64,000 bases of DNA. Origin: Tubulanus polymorphus (Eukaryota; Nemertea; Palaeonemertea; Tubulaniformes; Tubulanidae). The notes under the pieces are model-generated. The model saw only the letters and a program-made list of their open reading frames with translations. It was not told the origin of the DNA and did no database searches. The position numbers were made by a program, and so were the translations under genes. The stretch spans positions 1,550,001 to 1,614,000 of the forward strand of contig NC_134026.1 of NCBI RefSeq assembly GCF_964204645.1, given 5' to 3'. Of this stretch, positions 27,656-53,090 are shown piece by piece (the stretch's first letter is position 1; every line of letters starts with the position of its first letter).

Positions 27656-30653
27656 TTACTGCGTCCTCAGTTGATAATCGCCGTTTTGCGTAATGTAACG
27701 AACCCACGGTAAAGCTTGATATCCGGTCTTCTCTATGATTTTCAGATACCTTACCTAAGAAATAATAAGAAGCCAATAATACACAAGCCCTAGAGCAAAA
27801 TGCAGTCCGTCTCATAGGTATTCCCTTTTAAGATTTAAGATTATCTTTATTCTTGGGTGTGGAGAACCTTTGAACGACACAGCCCATTTAAACCTATCTC
27901 CTACTACCTGTCGCATTTAATCTGTGAACAATTCTTATGAATTCTTCTTTTGATGTGACATATCAACGAGACCTTTATGCGTGTTGTTAGAGAGGTATAA
28001 ATCAGAGCTAACTAATGTATTACCTGGATCCCAGAAACGGTGAAATAAGGAATCTCAAATTTAACATGAATAGGTGGTTTTCCTTCAGAATCCTCTCCTT
28101 CAACGCTCGGTAAACCGAAATGTGCTCGCATCAAGTATTCTTTACCTCCCTACAATCAAACGCAGATAATTCATCAAACTGAATGCACACGACATCGCGG
28201 AAAGGATTGAAGCGTTTCACATGAGCTCTACTTACAGGGAATGATTTAATAGTCCAGATAACATTGTTCGTTTCAGGTGAATATTTACAGCTACCGACTG
28301 TAGTTTTAAACTTCGGTGAATCGGCATCTTGCGGCACAGGAATGACTATTTCTACATTATTAGCCGTCGACCTTCGTTTGAATTGACTTTTAGCCTTTGA
28401 AAAGCACAACGAGCATTACATTTAACTTCAAATATATAAAATCAATTTTCACATGTATGAAAAAACACTCACTTTGATCATGTATTCAACTCGACTATGT
28501 TGATGACGCTCTATAACGGATTCTACCCAGATCAGAGGTTTTACCTACGAACAAACAGATACGGTAAGTGTGAACGAGGATTATAGAACACTTGTATTTT
28601 ATCAATCATCAACAAATTAGTTCAATACAACATACATGAGTGTTGAGTCGATAAGACATTAATTCGAATTCGCCATCAGGTGGAATGAACGATATCGTTC
28701 GATCGTTATCAAATCTTGACAATCGAACGCATTGATTGAACTTCACGTCTTCAAGTTCAACAGATTTACTCTTACCACCTAAACAAAGAGGTAAACGCAA
28801 CGTGTAAGTAATAACAATCGGCACAAAGAATATTTCTTGATTTTCAGCTGACTTACGTCCAGTGCTTTCAAATAACACTTTATCGTTGAGACCGAGTCGA
28901 AGTTCAGGCATTCCGGAGAGATACACTCTCATTTTGATAGCACCAACAATCTCACTACGAAGAACATTTCCATTCGCGCTGACCTAAAAAGAACCGTAAC
29001 ATAACTATTTGACTAAAGGATACTACATTCAATAGTGGTGGATGAGCTTAGATACTGGTATATAACAAGGTCTCTACAGATCAGTCATTCCTGGATGTAC
29101 AGGGTCCCTACAGATCAGTCATTCCTGGATATACAGGGTCCCTTCAGATCAGTCATTCCTGGATATACAGGGTCCCTACAGATCAGTCATTCCTGGATAT
29201 AAGGAGTTTTAACGGAGAAAATTTAAAGTTACAAGGAAGTGTCTGCATCACTTTCACATCCCGATTACTGTAGAGTCATAGGGACCCTGTTGTTAGATTG
29301 GTGCACGGTAGAATTTTGTTAGAACATCTGAATTTACACAGATGGTGCTATTCCTAACTGAAAGTACTTACTAGTAGATTGACGGATTCTATAACATCAA
29401 GGAACACTTCATTCTTACGGTATTTGACTCCTTCTGAACGCCATGAAACGGCATTCGTAACTGCCATCGGGGGCCGCGGTGCGACTTCCAGTTTATGTCC
29501 TTCTTGAGTAATGTATCTGAAATATGCAAATACGTTCATTTCTAAAAAAATATCCAAAACTTTAAAATTTTGTAAGAGAAGACTCTCATTCACGAATACT
29601 TACTCTTGTAGAATCTTAGTATCGGTAGTTTGTGGATAACCGAAATCCATTACTTCATCTAATAATTCATAGATTATAACGAAGTTATCTCTGATACTTT
29701 CCTCCTCGAGATCTTTGAAATATTCCACGAATACCTGAGAAAAAAAGGACATGTTCCGAGAAATGCGATAGAAGAAAGTGAATCATTCAACTTAAAAATG
29801 GTAAGTACTTACAGAGGCTATCTTGTGTAAAAAGGAGAAAACAAGGGCAGCGTTAGCATTCTTCTTGGTTGTGGCAACCACTGCATTTTTAATCAAGGAT
29901 CGTAAATACAAATAAATAATTTCTGAAGAGATTTACAGACCCATCAAAATAACTTACACTTGGAAAAATAACGGTACAACTGAACAGATAAAAGGATACG
30001 GTATAAGTTATTATATTTGATGAAGATGAAGTTGATATTCCCGTGTTGTAAAATCGGACTGATGTTGCCTTCTTCTTCTTTATCCATTAAAAGTGGCATG
30101 AATTTATCGATGACCGTCATGTCGATGTCACCTCGATAGTTACGACAAATCAGCACCTGAAACAGTTAACCATGATTAATAAACCTAACAATGTTCATTA
30201 AACCCGGGGTTCTTACAGATCAGATAAAAACCTTGATATATCCCTGACCCTTGACAATAAATCCCCCGATTATCTCAATGGGAGCTGTTTCCCTTTCTGA
30301 AGAGGTTCTACGTGCCACTCTTCAGCAAGAAACCAACATTTTTCAAGAAAAGCCAGATTATTCCCTGGTTTTCCCAGATCTCTAAACTGATTTCAGACTC
30401 ACATAAGAAATTATACCAAAATAAATTAATCTAGACAATAATAAACAACAAAGTTCAGTTGGCCATTAGTTCTTCACTAAGCCTTATCAATCGAGGCTTC
30501 ATGGGCTGAACCAAGGTGGGCCCAGGAATAGTTCTCTAGCTAGTAGGCCCTCGTGTCCTGTATTGTGTAAAACCTAAAACGCTATAAGATTTTGATAATC
30601 AGTATTTTTACCTTGCCCTTAATGTCTAAGAAATAAACAGCTGATGCAGACAT
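27656..30653 (-). CDS. AP1M1: AP-1 clathrin adaptor complex mu subunit
   Basis: Eleven exons 5' to 3' on minus: 30612-30653, 30000-30156, 29813-29880, 29604-29734, 29372-29516, 28857-28983, 28636-28778, 28473-28544, 28236-28394, 28024-28149, 27656-27754; 422 aa against 423 in human AP1M1. The subunit recognises YxxPhi sorting signals in cargo at the trans-Golgi network and endosomes. The N-terminus MSASAVYFLDIKGKVLICRN is nearly identical to mammalian mu-1 (longin-type domain to about 140). The mu-homology domain follows, with GVKYRKNEVFLDVIESVNLL, LSGMPELRLGLNDKVLFEST, ISFIPPDGEFELMSYRLN and the C-terminus RYITQNGDYQLRTQ. Identity throughout assigns it to AP-1 rather than AP-2 (mu-2 lacks this start and end). 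One residue is absent in the linker after GHKLE. Introns are short; one holds a 34-bp tandem repeat. Confidence 0.97.
29067..29201. repeat. 34-bp tandem repeat, 4 copies
   Basis: Four copies of a unit containing CAGATCAGTCATTCCTGGAT and ACAGGGTCCCT, starting at 29077, 29111, 29145 and 29179. It lies in the AP-1 mu intron between exons 28857-28983 and 29372-29516. An inverted GGGACCCTGT occurs about 80 bp further on. Confidence 0.9.
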
Positions 30654-31970
30654 GATTGAATATGTAGTCGATTCTCCCTATTCTAAATTCATTCACCTGT
30701 AAAAGATTCCATTAATAAATTATGAATTTTGAAGATAAATACAATTCATTCACTTGAAATAATAGTAAGACATGAAAATTCATGCTACTGGGTACACATG
30801 TTTCATTTCAAAATTTGATATAGCGTTTATAAAGATAGGAACATGGGTGGTCTACTGGTAATTGATGAACGGGCAGATCTAGAAAATAGAGAACACTGAG
30901 GTATAACTGTCAGGGGCACATAGCATATCATCAAAAAAAAGTGGAAATCAATCGAAGTGGGTTGGGTTGAATGTGTTTATCATTTGTCACTCTGAACTGA
31001 GCAGTGAAGAGAAGTGGGTAGTCTACAACCTGTTAATCTACTGACAATGTTCTCATGTATGATGCCATTGCCAATGAAAAAAGGTAAGCAATTGATGGAT
31101 AGTGATGGCGCCACCGAGAGGGGTGCGACATTCAGTAGAAAGACCGGTGGGCGACCAGCCGGTCAGACTCAGAGATTGACTGTCAGTTGTCACTGTCGCA
31201 CTCCTCTCAGGTGTTTAGTCAGCATCAAATCTCAATAAAGCGCATTTTTTCAACAAAAAGATATCTAAATATGAAACTCGTGTATTCAATTATGAATTCG
31301 TGTGTATAATTAGTAAACATACCGGTTAAAATTAGAGATTTAATCAACACAAATTTGCAAAAAGGTTATTCCACATTTCCAGCTTCCGGGTTCTGTCACT
31401 TCCGCTTACACTAGATGACGGACGGGGAATACTCGCTTGCCAGAGCTGGTCGTAATCTACTGTAATCTCTATACCAGAGTGAGCCAGAATAGACGCCAGA
31501 TTCTTCTCCGCATTTTACCCGGTTAATCAATGAACCCTAATAATACCCCGAAACGAATTAAATAATCATTACAATTTACTGAAGTTAATGCATGATTTTA
31601 GAACATAAACAGGATTAATACAATTGCTTAATCAATAAAAAAATTTATTATTTTCATTCTTACGGGATTCTATGCCCTAATACGAAAATACTACATAGAT
31701 ATTCTTTCAACGTTGAGTTTTACTTTTCTATTAGCCAAACGCGGAAGTAAAAAGTAAAGAAAATGAATGAAATATGGAAATTTTGTGTTTTCTAGTGCTG
31801 AAATAATCTTCTGAAGAAAATCAGGTGTCTTTGGTGAGCAAAAGGTAGTCATCAAAAGTACGTGAATGATCTTATTTATTTCTGAAGAAAAACAAAAGTT
31901 TCCAAGAAGTTTGACAAAGACAAACGTTTCGAATTTTCCACAAAAAAATCCTACTAATTAGTCTCTACTA
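30654..31970. promoter_or_regulatory. AP-1 mu upstream region
   Basis: No coding exon was recognised. GCTTCCGGG near 31382-31390 and CACTTCCGCT near 31398-31407 are ETS-type sites about 730 bp upstream of the AP-1 mu start codon. They may mark its true promoter if a noncoding first exon is spliced to 30653. An open frame at 31014-31238 has no family features and is not called. Confidence 0.35.
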
Positions 31971-32520
31971 ACTAATGTCTATTTATTAATTGATGAGACC
32001 TGTTTTTCTGGGATATTTTGCTTACTTTTTGGGGTACATACCTCATTTATGTCTTAACAGAATGCCAAAAATCGCGGACAACAACTGAATATCCGATATA
32101 TTTCCAGTTCTGTACCAATTAGATGGATTGGCAAAAAGACTCCTTAAGTCCAGTTGAATGAGAGAGAAAATCCTCCATTTTGTCAAATTTCTTGAATTTG
32201 AACATTGTTACCATGCCTACGCCACCCTGATTTAGTTGTTGAGACCCCACAAGTAAAATAACTTCATTTCGTAGGCATGGTGACAATGTAAAAATTCAAG
32301 AAATTTGACAAAATGGAGGATTTTCTCTCTCATTCAACTGGACTTAAGGAGTCTTTTTGCCAATCCATCTAATTGGTACAGAACTGGAAATATATCGGAT
32401 ATTCAGTTGTTGTCCGCGATTTTTGGCATTCTGTTAAGACATAAATGAGGTATGTACCCCAAAAAGTAAGCAAAATATCCAAGAAAAACAGGTCTCATCA
32501 ATTAATAAATAGACATTAGT
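31971..32520. mobile_element. Near-perfect 550-bp foldback element
   Basis: Two inverted arms of 250 nt (31971-32220 and 32271-32520) flank a 50-nt spacer. They match almost base for base over their whole length (for example ACTAATGTCT at the left edge and AGACATTAGT at the right; CCATGCCTAC and GTAGGCATGG at the centre). No open frame of note lies inside. The high arm identity implies a recent insertion or ongoing arm correction. It is most simply a nonautonomous foldback/MITE-type transposon between AP-1 mu and RAB24. Confidence 0.85.
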
Positions 32521-32528
32521 CTAATGCT

Positions 32529-32884
32529 AGTTAGTTACCTAATCGTTGGTGGTAAGCTTTTTATAATCGGATGGGCTTATACCTTATGTGGTTTGTGAAA
32601 ATATCCGATTGTGAAACTAGACCACAGACAGGTTACTGACTAAATTAGTCTATCGCTAACTGAATATCGAGGTCGGTGAAAGAAACTAGATTTCTGGTAC
32701 ATCATACACTAAGGTTCTCGGTGAAATTTCCAGATGCTTATAATGGATTATGCTGGCCTTCCAGCTTTTAGCCAGTAACCTGTCTGTGTGGTTTAGTTTC
32801 CCGACGGATATTTCCACAAACCTCAGTTGGTTGGTTTAAGCCCATCCATTTATAAAAAGCTTACCACCAATGATTAGTTAACTA
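32529..32884. mobile_element. Inverted-repeat element adjoining the foldback
   Basis: Arms of about 115 nt (32529-32642 and 32768-32884) are inverted copies. Both contain TTGGTGGTAAGCTTTTTATA, GATGGGCTTA and the inner CAGTAACCTGTCTG/CAGACAGGTTACTG. The same inner sequence recurs at 21655-21762. The two elements lie edge to edge, with 8 bp between this one and the 31971-32520 foldback. Confidence 0.8.
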
Positions 32885-33013
32885 CTAATAAGGCATATAG
32901 CACATCTTTGTCACTTTTTTCATCCCACAGAATACCCACAAGTATGCCCTTGACCTTTGCCATTCGCAGATACACTATATTTGTTGATATTGTTTTCGAC
33001 AGATTTCTCTAAG

Positions 33014-34689
33014 ATGAGTGGTGGAAAGATTGATATGAAAGTTGTCCTTCTCGGGAAGGAGTACGGAGGAAAAACAAGTCTCGTAGAGCGATATCTTCAT
33101 GACAGATTTTGCGGTGACGTTCCGTATCAAAATGTTAGTATTGTATTCACTCACCTCATTCTTATTATTAGAAATTATTGTGGAAAATTGAATTCTAATT
33201 CAGACATATAAGAAACCCACAATATCGACTAAAGAATTAGTTTCGCTGGCGTCTAGGATGGATTTATTTTATCCATCTTTAGAGATTTATCACGGAAAAA
33301 TTTTTATAAAAGTTTAAAAAAAGCTTTTTATCATTGTGGGTTTCTAATACAAGATTCCGATCCAATTCAGACAATTGGTGCTGCATTCGGTGCTAAGAAA
33401 ATAATGGTCGATGGCAAAAATGTGACCATGGGGATTTGGGTAAGCAAAAAAAAGCCGTATGAAATTAACTTCTTTTTTAACTGAATTGAATCGATGAATG
33501 ATATTTAATTGTTCGATGATGTTTTGTTGATAGGATACAGCTGGTAGCGAGCGTTATGAAGCTATGAGTAGGATATACTATAGAGGAGCGCGGGCAGCTG
33601 TCGTGTGTTATGATCTTACCGACGATACCAGTTTCGACCGAGCGAGATTCTGGGTAGAAGAATTAAAAAAGAATGAAGAGGTGAATTCACCAAGTTTTCA
33701 ACAGTTGACCATTTTATATTCTATTTTCATATTTCAGACGAAACGTTCTGTTGTGGCGATGATACAATCTGAAATCTCCCTCACTGAGAATGAAAAATAA
33801 AGTCTGAATTGTTTCCTTGTGCTAATAGTTTATTATTCAATGTTTTGACATTATCCTAGTAATAATACTCTTCTTACGGATTGAGAATTTGAATAAAGTA
33901 ACATTTATTTTTCATTCTTAGTATGGAATTTTATATGATATTTTACATCTAACATGTAACCTGATAAAATCAAAATGCATCAATTCACCCTGTAGGAACT
34001 GACCACTGTTATGTAGTTACTTCAAGCAAGATAAGATCAAATATTTTTGGTTATTTTTAGAATTGCCGGATATATCTATGTGGAACTAAAAAGGATTTGG
34101 TTGATGGAGTGAATAAGAAAAACCGAAAAGTAGATTATCACAATACAACTGATTTTGCTGACGGTGAGTGAATAGAGCATCAAAAACATTTTGTCCGAGC
34201 AGAAATTTCAATTTCTGATTATCAAAACAAAGATAGTGATTTATCCATCTATATAAGATAATCTCTGCACTTCTCTTTATAAGGAAAAAGAGTTTGATTA
34301 ATAAAATTCCTGATGTTTTGCTGTGCATTTTCTTTTTAGAAATCAATGCTTTGGTTTTTGAAACTTCAAGTAAAACATGCGAAAACGTCAGTAAGTGTAA
34401 CCTATGATTTTAACTGAAAATTTCGTTCTCTATTGAATTTATAGTTTTGGTAAATTACAACTGTTTTATTTTTCAGGAGAGCTATTTTATCAAATTTGTA
34501 AAGATTTCATCGATGATTGTAAGAAATTACCCGAACAGCCATGTGAGTCTAGTTAAAACCGTTCTACTTATATCAAATGTCAATTCTTCAGGTTTTTTCA
34601 TAGTTTTATTTCTCATATTTTCAGCTGATCCGACTAGATTTCAATTGAATTCCTCGCCAAAGCACAAAACATGTCCATGCAACAGTTAG
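33014..34689 (+). CDS. RAB24: Rab24 small GTPase
   Basis: Seven exons: 33014-33133, 33371-33439, 33534-33680, 34061-34163, 34340-34390, 34477-34542, 34625-34689; 206 aa (human 203). Rab24 is an atypical Rab linked to late autophagy and endosomal degradation. The P-loop [16 protein letters not shown] (12-27), NTIGAAF switch I (40-46), [12 protein letters not shown] (63-74), TKKD (121-124) and ETSSK (154-158) follow the family closely. Ser68 replaces the catalytic Gln found in most Rabs, and Thr121 replaces the Asn of NKxD. Both are hallmarks of Rab24, which hydrolyses GTP poorly. The C-terminus ends CPCNS in place of the mammalian CCHH. The two Cys are still the likely geranylgeranylation sites, but spaced by one residue. 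An open frame starting upstream at 32957 is read-through of the 5' UTR; ATG 33014 aligns with the family start. Confidence 0.95.
33211..33345. mobile_element. 135-bp MITE in RAB24 intron 1
   Basis: AGAAACCCACAAT at the left and ATTGTGGGTTTCT at the right form perfect 13-bp inverted ends, each next to an AT-rich TA-type flank. The interior is palindromic in part (GGATGGATTTATTTTATCCATC). It looks like a small nonautonomous DNA transposon. Confidence 0.6.
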
Positions 34690-37556
34690 CTTCGATAGCA
34701 AATCATCGATTCGATGAAAATTGATAATTACTTTACTCGATTTTGTGAACCGTATTTGTTCATTCAAATACGTTATTGTGAGCAAAAGCCAAAGCAGTTC
34801 AAACATTCTACTTCTGATCAAGAGTTTCGAATGATGCTGTAACATCATTGCTGTGATAAACTGATTTCGACTCTGATTCTGCTCGGGTCTGGTTGTTTAT
34901 ACATCACTGATATAGATTTCGGGATTCAAAATGATGATGTTACTAAATGTTTGATTGGAAAACGTGAATTGCGAGAGTGTCCTGACTAACAGTTTGGTAT
35001 GAATGCGTGATTACGAGTACACCGGTACTTCTACAAACAGCGATGCTATTTTGGCTTAGACTCTTCAGAAACAGAATTTCTTTTTTCAAATTGTAATTTG
35101 TAGGTTTTGTCGGGTGTGTCTGTTATATTTCTGTGTACATTATTTCATTTTTTTCGCATTTCGTTGTCGGACAGATAGTTCTTTTTTAATTTTCGAAACG
35201 CAGACCTCTGAAGTAATTAACGATGAAACTAGTCTTTCTTGAGGTTTGATTTTATATGAAGATTGTTGAACATGTATGAACAATACATGTAGCACATGAA
35301 TGTATATTTTGTAAATTTACTTCTAATTTTATAAAATTATTGGTGAAACTGTTTCATGTATTGTATTAAAAATGTTTAAATGTGTGATGTTCACAGAACG
35401 TTCTGAGCAGTAAAAAATTATCCGTAAAACTGAAACTTACGACTTGTTTTCTGTTGTCGATTGGATGTTTTAATCTATTTTACAAAACCCGGTTTCAATC
35501 AAAAACTACAGAAATAGGTGATGAATTCTCCCTGATGCAAACACCTGGCAGCGTGGAAAATGTCGACCCAAGGAGTGCAAATACAGTCTTAAGTAAATTG
35601 AATTACAAATACCGTATCAAAGAAGGCTGCCTTCAAGGGCTATATACAGACATCTCAAGTTGTCCCGATTGCATTTTGGGGTAGATGGCTATGTCTGGGC
35701 TGTAGATTCAGACTCCTCAGATGAGGAGCCACTCGGTTTCAGTTGTGTTAAATATAAGGACCCAAAAAATAGATGACATATGGGATGTGATGAGTTATCC
35801 AGGTGACATCACTGAGTTTCACCGACAAGTGGAATAAATAAAGGTTCCTCAGCTCTATAGATTTAACAAAAATATTTGAATACTTGATTGTTATTTTTAT
35901 TTTAACCAGACAGTGAATTGTACAGAACTCGTACATTATTTCTACACACAAATCTCCCATCTGTTTGGACCCACTAAAAACAATTAACAGTACAAAATAA
36001 ACAAGCTTTAAAAAAACAAAAAAGCTAACAAAACACTCAAAATATCCATCATAAATTGGTTATTACAATACTATTTATACAGGTAACAGTTAATATACCC
36101 TGTGCTATATACAGGATTGCATGATACATGCGCAATGAAATGCAGATAATAGAGAAATGTTCTACACTTTTTGCACAGGAATTTATCTAACAAAGATAAT
36201 AGACAATCTATCGTTTTCTATAATATTCATGTATCATATAAGTGTGTGTCAATGAAGAAAAAATACAGATTTAATTCAATCAAATCTAAAGAAGACTTAG
36301 ATCACAGAAATTGAGAGCTGGTTTTGTTGGGAACGTAGATTTTGTTATAACAAGTATTCAAACTGTTTTTTTTTTTATGTTACAACGATTAATTTTTTGC
36401 TTATAATTTACACGAAATATACCACACCTGTATCGAACACTAGGGCAGTTAGACAATAGCAGAAATCCACGAAAACTCTTACTACTAGACTTCAAAATGT
36501 ATTGCTTTTTACTACTCGGACTTTTGATCAGAAACACAGATATGAATGCCCTAATATCCTACGAGGCAAAACGTTCTGTAACATAACATGAATCAATATA
36601 GTTTAGATATAGTGGTGTTTTATAACTGGTTTCTAATGCTAAGAACCTGTGCGTTTTAACCTAAACTTAATATACATGATCAAAAAAAGACAAAAAATAA
36701 CTCATTCTGCATAGCAATACCATTCCTTATTTGATCAAATATCCATAATGAAATGTATAATGAATTTCGTCAAAAACCACGTCAATGGAAGCAAATTGAA
36801 ATAGTCATTGCCAGAAAATATTTTCAAAAGAAAACAGTTTGCTTCCATTATATCCACCAATCATCAAACAATTTGTTACCGACCCCCACTGCACACAGAC
36901 ATAAGCTTAGGGGAACTTGACACAGGACATCGATCGGTTAAAGGGGAGCAAATCTCAAAATTTCCGTTAACGTACAATTCTTCGATATAAAATTTCACAG
37001 AACTTCAGGAGAATTATTTACAAAGGATCAGGTCGAAAGTGTAAAAAATTGCATCCAGTTTTTTTAATGCTCCCTGAACAACAAGATCCAGGTGTGTTTT
37101 TGAATTATGAACCTGGTTAATAATGTTTACATCATTTACCACTTTTCATGTTCAGTTGTGCGCCCTACACTCATGCATACTCAAGGAATGTATTTGTAAT
37201 TAATATTCTGCGATTAACGAAATTCACATCACCGCCAAGGGAGATTCCATTATCTCATAACCCCGAATAAGCCTTCAATTCCCAAGAATTAATCGTAAAT
37301 TCAACATATCATATCAATAATCAATCAATATTAATAACAGTAATAAATCATGTTACATAATTCTACAACTCATATCATCGAGAAATATAATACACACATA
37401 TACATGTATTTTATAACATAGGCAAATAGATTTATATTCCATTCACAATTCATTAAATATGATTACTATAATTTAAACGTATTTATATCATTATCATAAG
37501 ATCACATAGCTTATATCTCTATATATATCTCTATATCTCTATATATATATATATAT

Positions 37557-37625
<69 letters not shown>

Positions 37626-37630
37626 TATAT

Positions 37631-37672
<42 letters not shown>

Positions 37673-39684
37673 TACCTTGATTAATAATAATACATTATAA
37701 TCATTTACTAGATGTAAATAATTGATTTCTATTTATTCTCTTTTCGTGGCTGTATAATATACAGTAGAGAGATATTATGTTCATCAGCTCGGAGTTAAAA
37801 ACTCCAAGATTTAAGATATGTACGAGTTCAAGTATTCCTGGAGGAGGTTTTTCCTATCTGCGAATACTGATTGATCGTCATCAGGAAAATGAATTATTTG
37901 AAACTCGATTCGCTAGAATAATGAACTATACTAATAACACCGACGAGAAGTCATCTCTCACTAAGTGAATAGTTGAGAAAATTTGTAACGTTGAAGAAGA
38001 AAATACTTCAATATGTATGCAGAATATGGCTCTTCGGAGAAAAGCAATTTACAATTTTCTTGCCTTTTAATACTTGAGAATATTAAAACAAACAAAAAAA
38101 CGACCATTTAGTTTCTCTACCGAGAAGTCAAAAATCAATGATAGTGTATTTTTGATAATACGTACTAACATCTGAATGCAGTTTCCTAAAACCAAATCTA
38201 CCAATAGTAAGAATAGTAAGTTTTGCATTTGTAAAATGCTATCATTTGCTTCTTTTAAATCAATATATGAAGGCCTATATACTTTCTACTGGTGTCAGGT
38301 TCGGTAAGTTTCAACGTTTACAATGTTTTTGCGATCTGAATTTGTGCAATCGATGAAGCATTTTTATTATTCGCATAATTTTGAATTGTTCCTCCTGGCG
38401 AAAGGCAGCACACTCATGATCATTATACGACACACTTGCCCAATAAAACACAATACTTGCATACATACAATCATTATCAATTTCAGAATCTAGTTATAAA
38501 ACATACGTACATGTTATGCTAAAATAAGGCACTGTTTGTCATGTCATATTCAAATTTATTCATCGATAAGTAGGAATTTAGGAAAAGGATACCAAACGCT
38601 TCCCTGTTACGGCCAAATATGGAGAGAATGTCCCACAAATCAAAAGATTAAGCTGAAGGTATATTTCTGTTCCACAAAACTCAATTTAAACTCTCCATCA
38701 AATTTGAAATTAAAAGGTTCAGGTTTAGAAACATTTAAGACTCGAATATCCTTATTGAAATGATGGCCTTAAAGAGAAACATGATTAGCTGTTTAGTGGG
38801 CAAGGCTGCATGCAAGCTTTACTTATGAATGTATCCACAACACAGAATGAGAGCTCTGATTCACTGTGGATAAATCACATTGTATACCAGGAGAACACAT
38901 TTAGATGTTGGTTTTACACATTTATTCAAGAGAATTTACTCGGAAAGCGGGAACCATGCACAATAATCGGAAATCAGATAGGGAAAAACTACTGAAGAAA
39001 CAATTTGCATAATCTGTCTAGGCTCCTCTGGTTTTTAGTTCGCGATGGAAAATATTTCTATGTATAAATTAACAAACACCGGTGGGTAAATTTGGTTTCA
39101 AGTTCATTGAAAACAAGGTTCAACAATGAAATAATCTCACAATACATAAACGCTCTATTAACACATTTTAACATGATTATATACCGTAAATCTAGCAAAA
39201 AATCGCAAAATTTCCACAATTGAATAGAAACTCTTGATCATTCGATTACAGTAACAATTCTACTAAGATTTAGAACGGAAAAACTGTCAACATTTTCTAG
39301 ATTATATTCATCTTGACAGATATGTGCACATAGATAACTTGATTAAGATTGATGTTATGAAAACATGCTATCAAACTATATATATTTGAATTTCACTCAT
39401 TTCGTGCCGGAGTTCTCTATTCGATTGTAAATATAAATGAATGATATATGACTGTAATTTTTAAAAAGCGAAGTTGCAAACTTGCTGGGCGTTGGCAGGC
39501 ATGCTGTTGTAGCGATTCTTATTCAAATGTATATATATTCAAGGTAAATTCAAAACAGTACATAATTCCACGTATGAGAGAGAGAAAAAGACAGATAGAT
39601 AGAGGAGCCCAGCACCAAGACCCACCATGCACTGGATGGGACAATGATGTATGGAATAGACACAGGCAGGTTCTAGGAAGAGCT
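34690..39684. other. RAB24/complexin convergent spacer and UTRs
   Basis: No coding exon could be supported. ATTAAA at 35365-35370 may end RAB24. A short frame at about 35505-35684, followed by AATAAATAAA near 35835, looks superficially exon-like but matches nothing known to me. The interval from about 36000 to 39684 probably holds a long complexin 3' UTR on minus; no specific end was chosen. It also contains a large TA microsatellite. Confidence 0.3.
37512..37671. repeat. TA dinucleotide microsatellite
   Basis: About 160 bp of near-pure (TA)n with a few interrupting TCTC and AGAGA steps at both edges, which make it self-complementary. Confidence 0.95.
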
Positions 39685-52779
<13,095 letters not shown>

Positions 52780-53090
52780 GTCGTCGTAGAACTATTCTTC
52801 AAAAATTATACAGTCGATGTAAAGGTTATTCCGTGTGAACGTCTGAAAGTAGAAAATCACAGGACGTCTTAAAGACGTAGAGAGCATCCGCACAAGTGAC
52901 TGCGCGTAATCTGCGATATCAAGCCAGTAACTACACGATGAAATATTCCCGCCCTTAAATATCGTAGAAATGATGAAATTTGACGAAGCGAACGCGAGTT
53001 CTCCGATAACAAGCCCTTTCAATAGTATGATGGTAACTTTGACGAGATCTCAGCAAGGCCCCGCGCGGCGCGCACACTGTCAGTAGTGAG
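52780..53090 (-). promoter_or_regulatory. Complexin 5' UTR and probable promoter
   Basis: This is directly upstream of the complexin start codon. A short GC-rich block at about 53057-53082 (CCCCGCGCGGCGCGCAC on plus) stands out in an AT-rich setting and is a plausible core promoter. No TATA box was assigned and the transcription start is not determined. Confidence 0.4.

Noticed and set aside
28780-28856. In-frame insertion in AP-1 mu
   Set aside because: The continuous frame here is a short retained-looking intron with GTAAGT donor and TTTAG acceptor; removing it restores the family sequence ESTGRGKSKSVELEDV.
32957-33211. Longer RAB24 N-terminus from 32957
   Set aside because: The extra 19 residues are not family-like; ATG at 33014 aligns with the Rab24 start, and the frame past 33133 reads into intron.
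35454-35684. Possible terminal exon followed by AATAAATAAA
   Set aside because: The frame has no recognisable domain, no upstream exon joins it, and RAB24 is complete without it.
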